Positions 43,401-51,971 of a DNA stretch of 64,000 nt are shown here, piece after piece. The position numbers and the translations under genes were made by a program. The stretch is taken from positions 62,001-126,000 of the forward strand of contig NC_042508.1 in NCBI RefSeq assembly GCF_003054445.1. Reading direction: 5' to 3'. Source of the DNA: Pichia kudriavzevii (taxonomy: Eukaryota > Ascomycota > Pichiomycetes > Pichiales > Pichiaceae). The notes below the pieces were generated by a model. The model ran no database searches. It saw only the letters and a list, made by a program, of their open reading frames with translations, and was not told where the DNA came from. The number at the start of each line of letters is the position of its first letter. Position 1 is the stretch's first letter.

Positions 43401-43962
43401 TCTCAAAGATGTCAAAGTGATGCCGGTTGATCGAACACAGAGATATTTCATTAAGCAATGGGATGATAGATTTAGAGCCCAATATCCAATCGCATCTTCA
43501 GCAATAGTAGAGTCATGGGAAACATTCACATATCCTAGGGAAGTTTATCATACTATTTTACACGATAGGAAACTTTGGCCATTTGATAAAGATATTAGGA
43601 TCATTCCATTTGAATGGCATATATTCCGTCCAACAAATGCCACAAATGAAAACATCAGTACCTATCTAGAGTTTTATGATTTGAAATACGGTAATGGTAA
43701 ATGTCCATGTTGGCGCCTATATCGTAGTTTGGTTGATAAGATTCAGCAGGAATCAACAATACATGCAAAGTTTGTTCATGCTTGGGCTAGAGATCGCCAT
43801 CTAAGAGAATTGTGCAATGCTGCAATTTATTCCGATCTTTTCAATGATGCTGGATATGAACTAGGTGATCATCCTGAGGATCTTACATGGCCTTCTTCCG
43901 GTGAATATGATCTTCTAAACGGAAAGGTATTTGATTTCTTTTTCAAAAAGACAATGACTTGA
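40432..43962 (+). CDS. Large orphan protein, 1176 aa, no recognised family
   Basis: Uninterrupted frame from ATG 40432 (a TTG precedes it). It has no signal peptide, no clear membrane span and no recognisable polymerase, helicase, nuclease, transposase or kinase motif. The N-terminal 800 residues are mixed helix/strand, rich in Tyr, Phe, Asn and Lys, with many charged helical stretches. Residues about 800-900 form a Ser/Pro/Asn-rich linker (SDIPLLLPPIDS onward). A C-terminal globular part of about 275 residues is rich in Trp, Tyr and His (LHLCDYASARRYL, FEWHIFRP, GKCPCWRLYRSL). Codon use is ordinary to AT-rich. It sits alone between conserved MRS6 and DTD1, so it looks like an accessory or fast-evolving gene. 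Function unknown. Confidence 0.75.
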   Translation: MHIVFNIEWNRPFVPGVHRYHHKYSVRAVNPITNVLNTAYSIFGTTQFVEAKNANYEGFVDSDLRFRAYTILQRQVYMIMRWSILRYALDNPLKINFLNARVFNLTPDNFVPSLEDIDSYLKCPRFLWRFSWQNYTECIEAMECKETDFKYLDFRLSYQDGSCINAFARGKHTKLTNSFKKRLHVDNINMSHYDLNKIDKMDKVYFNFQLTKFEKLEYLYSDDYMMFEMDGKTTYEEFTHLILTGQCHRYNSKILEEKVKFDNEKHQIKKRIIKAQSNKPLIEALKNTIRTFHSERGYYNKDPSDELSFFYESGKQYKIVMKLIKMIDNQDTMNRDLFEELFNQVDISIYNFYGSTDDDLSMLAKRTYFRVINKHKSKVIISNRLYSVSTWTHQALMSDAIHPFSFYKFLNTYVSAKCCADFDKLFNHIDDAYRFGWSFPKKNISYKEAFQFYAEHIPQKYLTECYSNRLNNKNWLLVIRSLQTESNIKFKIQNRVNTVRKCKVELIKDEEVDIEFEKIIGKAMQDVVKSIYSECFVRYKGDQKDPARMRVFTSKILKDTMKKLVSVTPSEVKINIGRFEGDSIVGRVTDIVPITNNRPTHGESERPADGVTIRKMEWLFKKFEGHLEQLVQRHIVAVPESRIPDKYKLEGFEQASNLSSASLPSTITFFVAMAIETPDKIEMLRIIRKCSCEVKSAYESITKRKFIEAPDNVKKEFSRYYNVILSCVFQGMKTDRYNKYHRISKTRFGKLVIATLNQAKNWNVEETPLLIEGQIKIDQVNTIHKDRRNANVIVAAPGNKVLSDIPLLLPPIDSTDKQILSDTPSQIVESSNHIWTSDLTVVNTSPPDVVPSTNNATSQINSPAILFDANAPSKNILVDSSSDGALQVRNSQPPLVLSPALQSLLFPKYLDYFATFTYSNLHEVTSADSKRLCQVRDLKLFRMETLCEGRYTGVATSKVIKDNHGTNYFDLILHLCDYASARRYLHGKISLKDVKVMPVDRTQRYFIKQWDDRFRAQYPIASSAIVESWETFTYPREVYHTILHDRKLWPFDKDIRIIPFEWHIFRPTNATNENISTYLEFYDLKYGNGKCPCWRLYRSLVDKIQQESTIHAKFVHAWARDRHLRELCNAAIYSDLFNDAGYELGDHPEDLTWPSSGEYDLLNGKVFDFFFKKTMT

Positions 43963-44324
43963 TAATGCCAGTGGCCATTCTCCTTCTTTTCAACAATCTC
44001 TAAGCGTCACCTCCACTGTAGAGACATAATCTCAATATATGCAACTTTATCAACTTTTCTTCAACCCATACTTTCGGCTAAGAAAATAAACAATACAAAA
44101 AAAAAAAGACAAAGGCAAAAATAGGTAAATCTTTGTAATTGTATAAAAAAAAAAAAGTATTTTTAACGTTGACCCCAACGGGTCTTCGCTTTGTAGAGAT
44201 TGACAATCGAAACGGGTGGTAGATAGGCCGTGAACGGTCGAGAGTGACTGATTTTATCTTCAACACCTTTGGGGAGTTCTTTTGGAGGACCAGGTCAGGT
44301 TTATTCCACAGTGCAGGACACACT
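43963..44324. other. Intergenic region before DTD1
   Basis: 362 bp holding the 3' flank of the orphan ORF, A-tracts near 44097-44107 and 44145-44156, and the DTD1 promoter. No further gene or repeat is seen. Confidence 0.45.
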
Positions 44325-44807
44325 ATGAGAGTCGTTATTCAAAGGGTGAAACAGGCCAGCGTTACAGTTGACAATGCCGTTGTCTCTGAAATCAAGAAAG
44401 GGTTGTGTCTGTTGGTTGGCATTACGCAGGAGGATACTGACGAAGACGTGGCCAAACTAGCCAACAAGGTCTTGAAGCTCCGGTTGTTTGAGGACACTGC
44501 ACAAGAGGCAGGGACGAACACCGAGTGGGTTGGCAAGCCGTGGATGAAGAGTGTCACTGACATTGGTGGTGAAGTTTTGTCTGTTTCGCAGTTCACGCTG
44601 TACGGTAACATCAAGAAGGGTACCAAGCCGGACTTCCACAGAGCACAGAAGGGCCAGCTGGCGATGGATCTGTACAACTCCTTCCTGGGGGAGTTGCGGA
44701 AAGGTCTCGGGGAGGCTAAAGTGAAGGACGGCCAGTTTGGTGCGATGATGGACGTTGGCATAGTCAACGATGGTCCGGTGACCATTGTCTACGATACCAA
44801 GGAATAG
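44325..44807 (+). CDS. DTD1: D-aminoacyl-tRNA deacylase Dtd1
   Basis: Hydrolyses D-aminoacyl-tRNAs (and mischarged Gly-tRNA) to protect translation. The 160-aa protein matches the DTD fold throughout: MRVVIQRVKQASVTVD at the start, the SQFTL motif (VLSVSQFTLYGN) and the cross-subunit Gly-Pro motif near the C-terminus (NDGPVTIVYDT). KKGTKPDFHRAQ lies between. The ATG at 44325 gives the family N-terminus; the upstream open extension is not conserved. Confidence 0.96.
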   Translation: MRVVIQRVKQASVTVDNAVVSEIKKGLCLLVGITQEDTDEDVAKLANKVLKLRLFEDTAQEAGTNTEWVGKPWMKSVTDIGGEVLSVSQFTLYGNIKKGTKPDFHRAQKGQLAMDLYNSFLGELRKGLGEAKVKDGQFGAMMDVGIVNDGPVTIVYDTKE

Positions 44808-44929
44808 CTGGCAGTGGGCAGTTTAAATGAGGTGTCTTTGAGTCTAGAAAAGTTATACAAGTACCAAATTGTCACAGCTTAGATAGTGAAGAAAAAATTA
44901 TTAAGATGTGTTAGCTGATGATATTGGCA

Positions 44930-45055
44930 ACTGCACTTGTAGTTGTAGTTGCAGTTGTAGTTGTTAATGTAGTTGCAGTTGTAGTTGTTAATGTAGTTGC
45001 AGTTGTAGTTGTTAATGTAGTTGGAATTGTAGTTGGAATTGCAATTGCTGTTGTG
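44930..45055. repeat. 24-bp tandem repeat after DTD1
   Basis: Three exact copies of the unit GTAGTTGCAGTTGTAGTTGTTAAT in full (44945-44968, 44969-44992, 44993-45016) are followed by a diverged GTAGTTGGAATT pair. The tract lies between the 3' ends of DTD1 and the universal-stress gene. It is built itself from a GTTGTA hexamer. Confidence 0.9.
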
Positions 45056-45076
45056 ATGGCAGCAGTACGGAGCAAG

Positions 45077-46309
45077 TCAGTGTCTGTGGAAAAACCTGAA
45101 CGGGGAAAGAGCCCTGGATCGGTTGCTGGTTCTGGTATTGCTGGGTCTCTCTGGAGAAGTGTCTGTAGAGGATGCCGGCGTGGCTATTCCAAGAGAGTTC
45201 AAGCTTGTACGTGAAGATGAACGTGAGGTAAGTCTCAAGAATCTTGGGGTCCGGGAGCCTCCTCCAATGGAGCTACTGCTGGAGGACCTTTCCAACTTGA
45301 TCCGCTGTGACGAACCTGGACGCTCAATGTCGGGGCTGTATGACTTCAGCTTATCAACAAAGGTCTTCTCGTTGATGTTGGTATATGTCGCTGTTGAGGG
45401 TATATATTCTGGATTGATGACAATGACGGGCATGCGTCCATTGTCCAGAAAATGCTTTGTAAGGGAGGTATTGTCATTCAAGAAACTCGTTAGCTTTGTC
45501 TTCTTCAAGCCCTTGGTGCCCATAATGAGGAAATTGGGATCAAAGTCACGGAACCCCCGTGCAATTGTAAACTCCACTGCCCCTATTCTGATTTCCACAA
45601 CCAACTTGATGTGTCTATTCTTCGTATTGAGGTTCCTCATCCTCTTCAAGAGCTTGTTACAGTAGTCCCTGTGTTTGCCCACGCCGTTCTTGATGACGGT
45701 GTTCAAGGGCACCACGTGTAAGATGATCACAATGTCGTTATCATTGCACATTTCTTGCACTGTCCAGTTCAGGGCGTTCACCGACGCCGGGTCGTCATTG
45801 AAGGCCACCATCAACGTCCTCGAGTGACAAGAAAACCTGAAATCGGGATGCTGGGAGAGCAAAGTTGTCTGAAACTTTGAGATGTCCAGGTTGGTGCTAC
45901 ATGTATCAAACACAATAGATTTCGGCGGGTTCCGTTTCTTCAACACATGTCCTTCTTCTTCTTCTTCTTCTTCTTCTTCTCCTCCTCCTCGTCTTCCATC
46001 AACCCCTTTACTGGGGAACTCCACGATATCGTACATCAAGGCGTTAAATATGGTATTTGTCTGTGTCTCCTCATCGGGGGGCATTTCCTCGTCAAACCGG
46101 AGATGCCCACACACGTTGATCTCACCCACGTCCTTGGGCAACGGCTCGTTGCTAGCCTCTAAGATGTTCTCAATCGATTCACCAATGTTTTCGTTGGTCA
46201 CTTCCGCTTGCACCTCCTCTACGGTTTCTGGACTCAACGGGATTTCCATTTCCCCCGTCACAGAGCCTATCGACGGCAGCAGCGTCTGATGTGGCAGTTC
46301 AAAGGACAT
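45077..46309 (-). CDS. Universal stress protein (UspA) domain protein
   Basis: The 410-aa product has an acidic N-terminal region of about 150 residues, including a run of nine Glu, and then a UspA-type alpha/beta domain near residues 165-330. The first strand is TLMVAFNDDPASVNALNW, the middle is IVIILHVVPL, and the nucleotide-loop region is FLIMGTKGLKKTK, ending with PVIVINPEYIP. A Ser/Arg-rich basic tail follows (RSSSRTSLNSLG, SNRSRALSPFRF) with many potential phosphorylation sites. Fungal proteins of this layout are poorly characterised. The ATG at 46309 was chosen because the upstream frame opens at a TTG. Confidence 0.85.
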   Translation of the reverse strand: MSFELPHQTLLPSIGSVTGEMEIPLSPETVEEVQAEVTNENIGESIENILEASNEPLPKDVGEINVCGHLRFDEEMPPDEETQTNTIFNALMYDIVEFPSKGVDGRRGGGEEEEEEEEEGHVLKKRNPPKSIVFDTCSTNLDISKFQTTLLSQHPDFRFSCHSRTLMVAFNDDPASVNALNWTVQEMCNDNDIVIILHVVPLNTVIKNGVGKHRDYCNKLLKRMRNLNTKNRHIKLVVEIRIGAVEFTIARGFRDFDPNFLIMGTKGLKKTKLTSFLNDNTSLTKHFLDNGRMPVIVINPEYIPSTATYTNINEKTFVDKLKSYSPDIERPGSSQRIKLERSSSSSSIGGGSRTPRFLRLTSRSSSRTSLNSLGIATPASSTDTSPERPSNTRTSNRSRALSPFRFFHRH

Positions 46310-46757
46310 GTTGTTTTCTCTTAGAGAGGTAGGGGGGAAGGGAAAAGAGAGAATGGGGAGGTGAAAGGAAGTTAAAACAATTATCGAAACAGAAATGGAA
46401 ATGGAAAACCCGTCAATGGAATGGAAACCAGAAAACAACAACAATGGTCAAAATTTCGTGTCGATAAGAGGAGAAAATAAATTTAGTCAGTGAGAGAAGG
46501 AAGAAAAAAAAAATGAAAAAATAAATGAAACTCCATCAATTCCATTTGTGGCAAAGGGTGAAATGAAGAAGTTGCAATTGTCTTTCAAATGGAAACTAAG
46601 TCGTTACTTGTCTGATTAGGCAAATTAGAGGTTGCTGCTGTATTTGGTGTTTCTTATAATAACCTATAGAGTTGTTGGATTGTATTGAAGTGCTCAATTA
46701 CTAGAGTTTAATATTTTGATTGTGATTTATATATTCCAAGTGAGCAAACCATCAAGA
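46310..46757. other. Divergent promoter USP gene/DUG3
   Basis: A 448-bp AT-rich region with purine-rich plus-strand stretches near 46320-46380 and 46495-46515. No motif could be assigned and no RNA gene is seen. Confidence 0.45.
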
Positions 46758-47792
46758 ATGTGTCGTTTTCTAATCTACAAGGGTAAAGACCCTATGACGT
46801 TGTCCAATCTGCTCACAAAGCCGCAGCACTCGATTATCAACCAGTCGTACGACTCTCGATTGAGGATTGATGCGCAGCCGGTGAATGGAGACGGGTTTGG
46901 AGTTGGATATTATACTTTGGATGGAGGGAGAGGAGACAGAGCACCGTGTCTTTATAAGGCCATCACGCCTGCATGGAACAACCTAAACTTACAAAGGATC
47001 AGTGAGAAGACCCGAAGCAAGCTTATATTTGCGCATGTTCGTGCGTCCACGTACGGTGTCTTGAGTGAAACCAACTGCCATCCCTTTACATACGAGAACA
47101 TTATGTTTATGCACAATGGCGGAATATCCAATTTTGACAAGATCAAATTACGACTGATCAACTTTATAGATGAGAAGTTCTTTTTACAGATCAAGGGATC
47201 CACCGACAGTGAATGCTGCTTTGCTCTTCTACTCCATTGTCTCAAGGTGAATGGGTTTGATCCCGACAGTGGAGAGCTGTGTGATTTGAAAATCTTGAGA
47301 CAGTCTGTCGTTGATACTATTCAGCACATCAAGAACTGGGTGAAGGAGGTCAGCAATGACCCTTCCTTATTGAATTTTGCCGTTACAGATGGTGAAAACA
47401 TTGTTGTATCTAGGTACGTGACGTCCAGAACTGACGAGGCTGCCTCTCTCTACTTCTCCACGGGGTCCAACTTTGTCGAGTTTGCACCAGGGAGGTTCAA
47501 GATGGAGAGGATGAACAAGTCCCAGAACTTGGTGATGGTGGCCAGTGAGCCCTTGACTTTTGAACGTAACGACTGGTTGTCGGTCCCCACCAATTCCACA
47601 ATCTCCATCAGCAAGTTGAATGTCTTGCTGCATCCAATTCTCGATGAGTACTATTCTCCAGACCCTACGCAGTCTCGGTCATTCGACTACGCTTCATCCA
47701 AGGGCATGATTGGCTCCTATCCAACCGAACAGGACACGTACAACGAGGTGCCGCCTCTTGAACGGGAGGGCCGAGCTGTGCCTACACACTGA
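46758..47792 (+). CDS. DUG3: Glutamine amidotransferase-like Dug3 (glutathione degradation)
   Basis: Subunit of the Dug2-Dug3 complex that removes the gamma-glutamyl residue of glutathione in the cytosol. The 344-aa product is a class II glutamine amidotransferase with the catalytic Cys at position 2 (MCRFLIYKG), then VNGDGFGVGYYT, FAHVRASTYG, NCHPFTYENIMFMHNGGI and GSTDSECCFALL. ATG 46758 exposes Cys2 directly after Met, which fixes the start. Confidence 0.95.
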   Translation: MCRFLIYKGKDPMTLSNLLTKPQHSIINQSYDSRLRIDAQPVNGDGFGVGYYTLDGGRGDRAPCLYKAITPAWNNLNLQRISEKTRSKLIFAHVRASTYGVLSETNCHPFTYENIMFMHNGGISNFDKIKLRLINFIDEKFFLQIKGSTDSECCFALLLHCLKVNGFDPDSGELCDLKILRQSVVDTIQHIKNWVKEVSNDPSLLNFAVTDGENIVVSRYVTSRTDEAASLYFSTGSNFVEFAPGRFKMERMNKSQNLVMVASEPLTFERNDWLSVPTNSTISISKLNVLLHPILDEYYSPDPTQSRSFDYASSKGMIGSYPTEQDTYNEVPPLEREGRAVPTH

Positions 47793-47929
47793 TGTGCAAT
47801 GCAGGGCTCCCGTATCCGTCTTGTTGCGGCATACATGCTCTTCTTCACCTTGACGGTGGAGTTTTACTTTATACATATATACACGTCTAGCCAAGTTTGA
47901 TCTAATAGCATTGCACCGTGCCATCTAGT

Positions 47930-48015
47930 AGTAGCAGTGCTTTACCTGCTCGTAGTAGTGCTTCACCTGCTCGTTGAGGCTGCACATTTACTCGTTGAGG
48001 CTGCACATTTAATCG
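47930..48015. repeat. Short imperfect tandem repeat beside the TIM22 stop
   Basis: CTCGTTGAGGCTGCACATTTA occurs twice (47969-48011) after two diverged copies of a GTAGTAGTGCTTCACCTGCTC-like unit. The tract runs into the TIM22 stop codon from the 3' side. Confidence 0.7.
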
Positions 48016-48575
48016 TTGTAGTCGTTCTTTGGTGGTTCGCCATTCTCACTTCTCATGTACATGTCAATCGCCGTGGAGAAGGCTGCAAACCCAGCACATC
48101 CAATCAACATGGCCTCCGGCCCACTCTTGATGGCCAACCCACCGCCCGTTATGCATCCTGCAGCAGCTCCGTTGTAGAGATCAGATTTCCCCCTCATGCC
48201 CTCAATACAGCACTCCACACCGGAGAAGATGAGACCAATGTACCCAAAGTTCCGGGCACTCGACTTGGTCCTGCTCCACACGTCCCTGAACTGGATCTTC
48301 ATCTGCTCCCGTAGCGGGAGCTTGAGGTACTGTTCCTGTGCAATGGCAGCCGCAGACCCTGTCATGCCAAGCCCGGCAGGCGAGTCGTACTGCATCGACG
48401 CCATAAAGAACCCAAAGGCACCACCCAACACAAACCCTGACCCACCGGCAAGAAGGGCCTTTCCAGGACACGACGACACAAATGCCATGATCTGACGTGC
48501 CCCTGCTTCGCCCTGCTCCTCGGGCGTCATTTCACTGAGTGGTTTCTCTGGCGGTGGTAGAAACGGATTGTTCAT
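48009..48575 (-). CDS. TIM22: Mitochondrial inner-membrane translocase Tim22
   Basis: Channel subunit of the carrier translocase that inserts polytopic proteins into the inner membrane. The 188-aa protein shows the Tim17/22/23 layout with four hydrophobic segments. Family blocks are GGSGFVLGGAFGFFMASM, GYIGLIFSGVECCIEG, GAAAGCITGGGLAIKSGP and GCAGFAAFSTAIDMYM. A paired-cysteine (CC) motif lies in the second span. The ATG at 48575 is preferred over an upstream TTG. Confidence 0.96.
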   Translation of the reverse strand: MNNPFLPPPEKPLSEMTPEEQGEAGARQIMAFVSSCPGKALLAGGSGFVLGGAFGFFMASMQYDSPAGLGMTGSAAAIAQEQYLKLPLREQMKIQFRDVWSRTKSSARNFGYIGLIFSGVECCIEGMRGKSDLYNGAAAGCITGGGLAIKSGPEAMLIGCAGFAAFSTAIDMYMRSENGEPPKNDYND

Positions 48576-49187
48576 CTTCAGCTGCAATTTTCGTTGTTTG
48601 TTCTAGACACTCTTGTTCGAAGAAATAACTCGTCCCCTCTTTCTCAAAGAACGTGTGTCGATGTACTCAAGTTGACAGATTCGTCTCTAAAATATCCCTT
48701 TTCCCCCCTTCTGCAAGATTTTCCAGTGTGCAAAGTTCAAATTGGAGAAAAAAAAACTGAAATTCATGTGCTCGCCATGGCGTTGACGTCTAAGGCAAAG
48801 CCAAGAAGGTCTTTGTTTCCACATACATTAGCGTAAAGGTAAGGTAGGAGCAAGGTAAGAGTAAAGTAAGAGCAAGATAAAAGTAAGGTAAAAGTAAGGT
48901 GAAAATAAGGTGAAGGTTGAACCATTATGGAAATCTACAAGGTAATTGAGATTTGTCAATGGAGAGTTGATATTTCACATAATTTAATAGAGTATTATAG
49001 ACATGATATTAGACATAAACTATGTACACCAGAGAAGGTTTTCGTCAACGTAATAATAATAATGGTGGTAGTAAAAGTAAGTAAAAAGTGGAGGAATCTA
49101 AATTTCTCTTTACAAGAGTTTCTCCCCAATAGTCAATTAATGGGGACGATTGGGGTTATTCCTTAGAAAAATCACAATAGCCATCTC
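48576..49187. other. Intergenic region TIM22/SSC1 3' end
   Basis: 612 bp holding the TIM22 promoter and the SSC1 3' flank. It contains a degenerate tandem array of GTAAGGTAAAA-like units at about 48831-48915. No additional gene could be supported. Confidence 0.5.
48831..48915. repeat. Degenerate 11-12-bp GTAAGGTAAAA repeat
   Basis: About seven imperfect copies of GTAAGGTAAGAG / GTAAGGTAAAA are arranged head to tail on the plus strand. The unit resembles a GTAAG splice donor by chance. Confidence 0.8.
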
Positions 49188-51369
49188 TTAATTCTTTGAG
49201 TCGGTGTTTGAAGAGTCTTCAGAACTTTGATTCTTGTACATCTTTTCAAATAACTTCAAGGAGGATTGTTGTAATTCATCATACTTGGTCTTAATGTCGG
49301 CAACTTCAACGGTTTCACCACCATTAACCTTAACAACCAATTCTCTCAATTCGGAAATGAGCTTCTTGACTACTTCTGCATCAGTCTTATCCAACTTATC
49401 ACCAAATTCAGTCAAGGATTTCTCGGTATCATTACATAATTGATCAGCCTTGTTGGTTTGTTCAATGGCTTCCTTTCTTGCCTTATCTTGATCCTTGAAT
49501 TTTTCTGCATCATTGACCATCTTCTCGATTTCAGAATCAGTCAAACCAGAAGAACCTGCAACAGTAATAGAAGAATCCTTACCAGATGCCTTATCTTTAG
49601 CAGAAACATTGATAATACCATCTGCATCAATATCAAAGGTAACTTCAATTTGTGGAACACCCTTTGGAGCTGGTGGAATACCTGCAAGTGTGAAATTACC
49701 AATCAATTTATTATCTCTAACTAATTCTCTTTCACCTTGAAAGACTCTAATTTCAACAGATGTTTGACCATCTGCAGCAGTTGAGAAAACTTGGGATTTC
49801 TTTGTTGGAATAGTTGTATTTCTTGGAATCAATCTTGTGAAAACACCACCTAAAGTTTCAATACCTAAAGATAATGGTGTAACATCCAATAATAAAACAT
49901 CCTTAACTTCACCTGATAAAACTGCACCTTGAATTGCTGCACCAATAGCAACAGCTTCATCTGGATTGACAGCTTTGGAAGGTTCTTTACCGAAAATCTC
50001 CTTAACAGTTTCAATAACTTTTGGCATTCTTGACATACCACCAACCAGAATAACTTCACCAACTTCAGATGCATTCAAGTTAGCATCCTTTAATGCCTTC
50101 TTACAAGGTTCAAAAGTCTTTTTAATTAATGGTTCAACCAACTTTTCCAATTGAGATCTAGTCATCTTTAAGTTGATATGTTTTGGACCAGTTGCATCTG
50201 CAGTAATAAATGGTAAGGAAATCTCAGTTGAAAGTGCAGAAGATAATTCAATTTTCGCCTTTTCAGAAGCTTCTCTAATTCTTTGAATTGCCATTCTATC
50301 ACCATTCAAATCAATGTTGGATTCCTTTTTAAATTCTTCAACAATATATCTAACTAATGCAATATCAAAATCTTCACCACCTAAATGGGTATCACCATTA
50401 GTAGATTTAACTTCGAAAACACCATTATCAATATCTAAAATTGAAATATCAAAAGTACCACCACCTAAATCGAAAACAGCAACAACTTTAGAATCATCCT
50501 TCTCTAAACCATAGGCTAATGCTGCTGCAGTTGGTTCATTGACAACTCTTGCAACATTTAAACCAACAATTGCACCTGCATCCTTGGTTGCTTGTCTTTG
50601 TGAATCATTGAAATAAGCTGGAACAGTAACAACTGCATCTTTAACTGGCTTACCAAGATAAGCTTCTGCAGTTTCCTTCATTTTATTTAAAACAAACCCA
50701 CCAACTTGAGCTGGAGAATATCTTTCACCTCTAGCTTCAACCCAAGCATCACCATTGGTATGCTTGACAATCTTGTAAGGAACCTCCTTAATGTCACGTT
50801 GAACTTCAGCATCTTCAAATCTTCTACCAATCAATCTCTTGGTAGCAAAGAGGGTGTTTTCAGGATTAACAACAGCTTGTCTCTTTGCTGGAATACCAAC
50901 TAATCTTTCGCCATCCTTGGTGAAGGCAACAACAGAAGGAGTAGTTCTTGAACCTTCCGCATTTTCAATAATCTTTGGGGTCTTACCTTCCATCACTGCA
51001 ACGGCAGAGTTGGTAGTACCTAAATCGATACCAATAACGGTACCTTGCACCTTGTTAGAGTTGTATCTAACAAACTTCTTTGGAGTCTATTCAAACAAAC
51101 AAACAAATAAATAAATAAAATGTTAGTACCATGTTAGACAGGTTTCATAGTATGGTGGCAACTCTACTCGTCAATTACAGGAGCATCTTCACCCTCCCTG
51201 TTTAAATCCTATTGTCTTTCATGTCATATGGAAAGACATCAGATAAAATGAAATAAAGTAAGAGGACAAAGATCCCTCCCTGTTCGTTCCCCTAGGATGG
51301 GACAACGAGACCGGTTGATGGGACATAAATACATACTGCTTTGATGTTCTTGGAGACGTTGGCTAACAT
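49188..51369 (-). CDS. SSC1: Mitochondrial Hsp70 Ssc1 (two exons)
   Basis: Matrix Hsp70, motor of presequence protein import and folding chaperone. Exon 2 (49188-51086) carries the ATPase domain ([44 protein letters not shown]) and the substrate domain ([15 protein letters not shown]). Its open frame has no ATG before the domain: a stop-like TAG precedes it and reads as a 3' splice site. Exon 1 (51337-51369) encodes [11 protein letters not shown] and is followed exactly by GTATGT. Joining gives 643 aa with a basic presequence ahead of [15 protein letters not shown], as in S. cerevisiae Ssc1. Strong preferred-codon use is seen. The identity is certain; the splice model is very well supported. 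Confidence 0.95.
51087..51336 (-). other. SSC1 intron in the presequence
   Basis: 250-bp spliceosomal intron: donor GTATGT (minus strand, 51336-51331), branch point TACTAAC (51128-51122) and acceptor TAG (51089-51087), 33 nt after the branch site. It lies in phase 0 after codon 11. S. cerevisiae SSC1 has no intron. Confidence 0.92.
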
Positions 51370-51624
51370 TGGAGATGGAATGTTGAATGAAGTAATGTTC
51401 GACAAACAAAAGTGGCAAAACAAACAGGAAAGAGAAAGTAGTTATAAAAGAACATGCCTTGACTATATAAAAGAATCCACCATTGGGGGGCAAAATGGTG
51501 ACAAGTTGGAAAATGCTCAGCGAATACGCTCCATTTCCTCACTCGCTGCAATTGTCAATTCCTGAAATGACTCTATTAAGAAAACGGCATTTTTTTTTTC
51601 CCTTGCAACGCCCCCCCCCCAGAG

Positions 51625-51637
51625 AATGTTCAAGAAA
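51625..51637. promoter_or_regulatory. Heat-shock element, three perfect units (proximal)
   Basis: GAATGTTCAAGAA is a perfect GAAnnTTCnnGAA triad, the binding site of trimeric Hsf1. It is about 255 bp upstream of the SSC1 start codon. A two-unit TTCCTGAA lies nearby at 51559-51566. Confidence 0.8.
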
Positions 51638-51958
51638 AAAAAAAGTTCATAGCGCGGGAGGGGGAATACAACATCAGAAATAGTCACAGATTTTAAAGGG
51701 GTTTCCTTTTTGGGGTTTTTCCTTTTGGGGGGGAGGGTCCCTTTCTTTTAAGAGACACCTATTAAACTATGATTCTGTTGCCTTTTTATCTTTTCATGTA
51801 TATGGGCAAAGTACAACTTACTATTAGTGATACACAAAATTGCCCATTGGGGAAATAGTCGATGAAGTTGCCCCCTCTTCCCCTCTCTTCCCCCCCCCCC
51901 CCCCCTCGATTTTTCTAAACTAAATCAGATTGCCCCATTTTAGGTTGTCCTCCACGGC

Positions 51959-51971
51959 TTCTAGAAGGTTC
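51959..51971. promoter_or_regulatory. Heat-shock element, three perfect units (distal)
   Basis: TTCTAGAAGGTTC is a perfect TTCnnGAAnnTTC triad about 590 bp upstream of SSC1. Together with the proximal element it fits Hsf1 control of mitochondrial Hsp70. Confidence 0.7.

Noticed and set aside
48594-48836. 80-codon plus-strand frame between TIM22 and SSC1
   Set aside because: Lies in the TIM22 promoter, no family resemblance, ends in the repeat tract.
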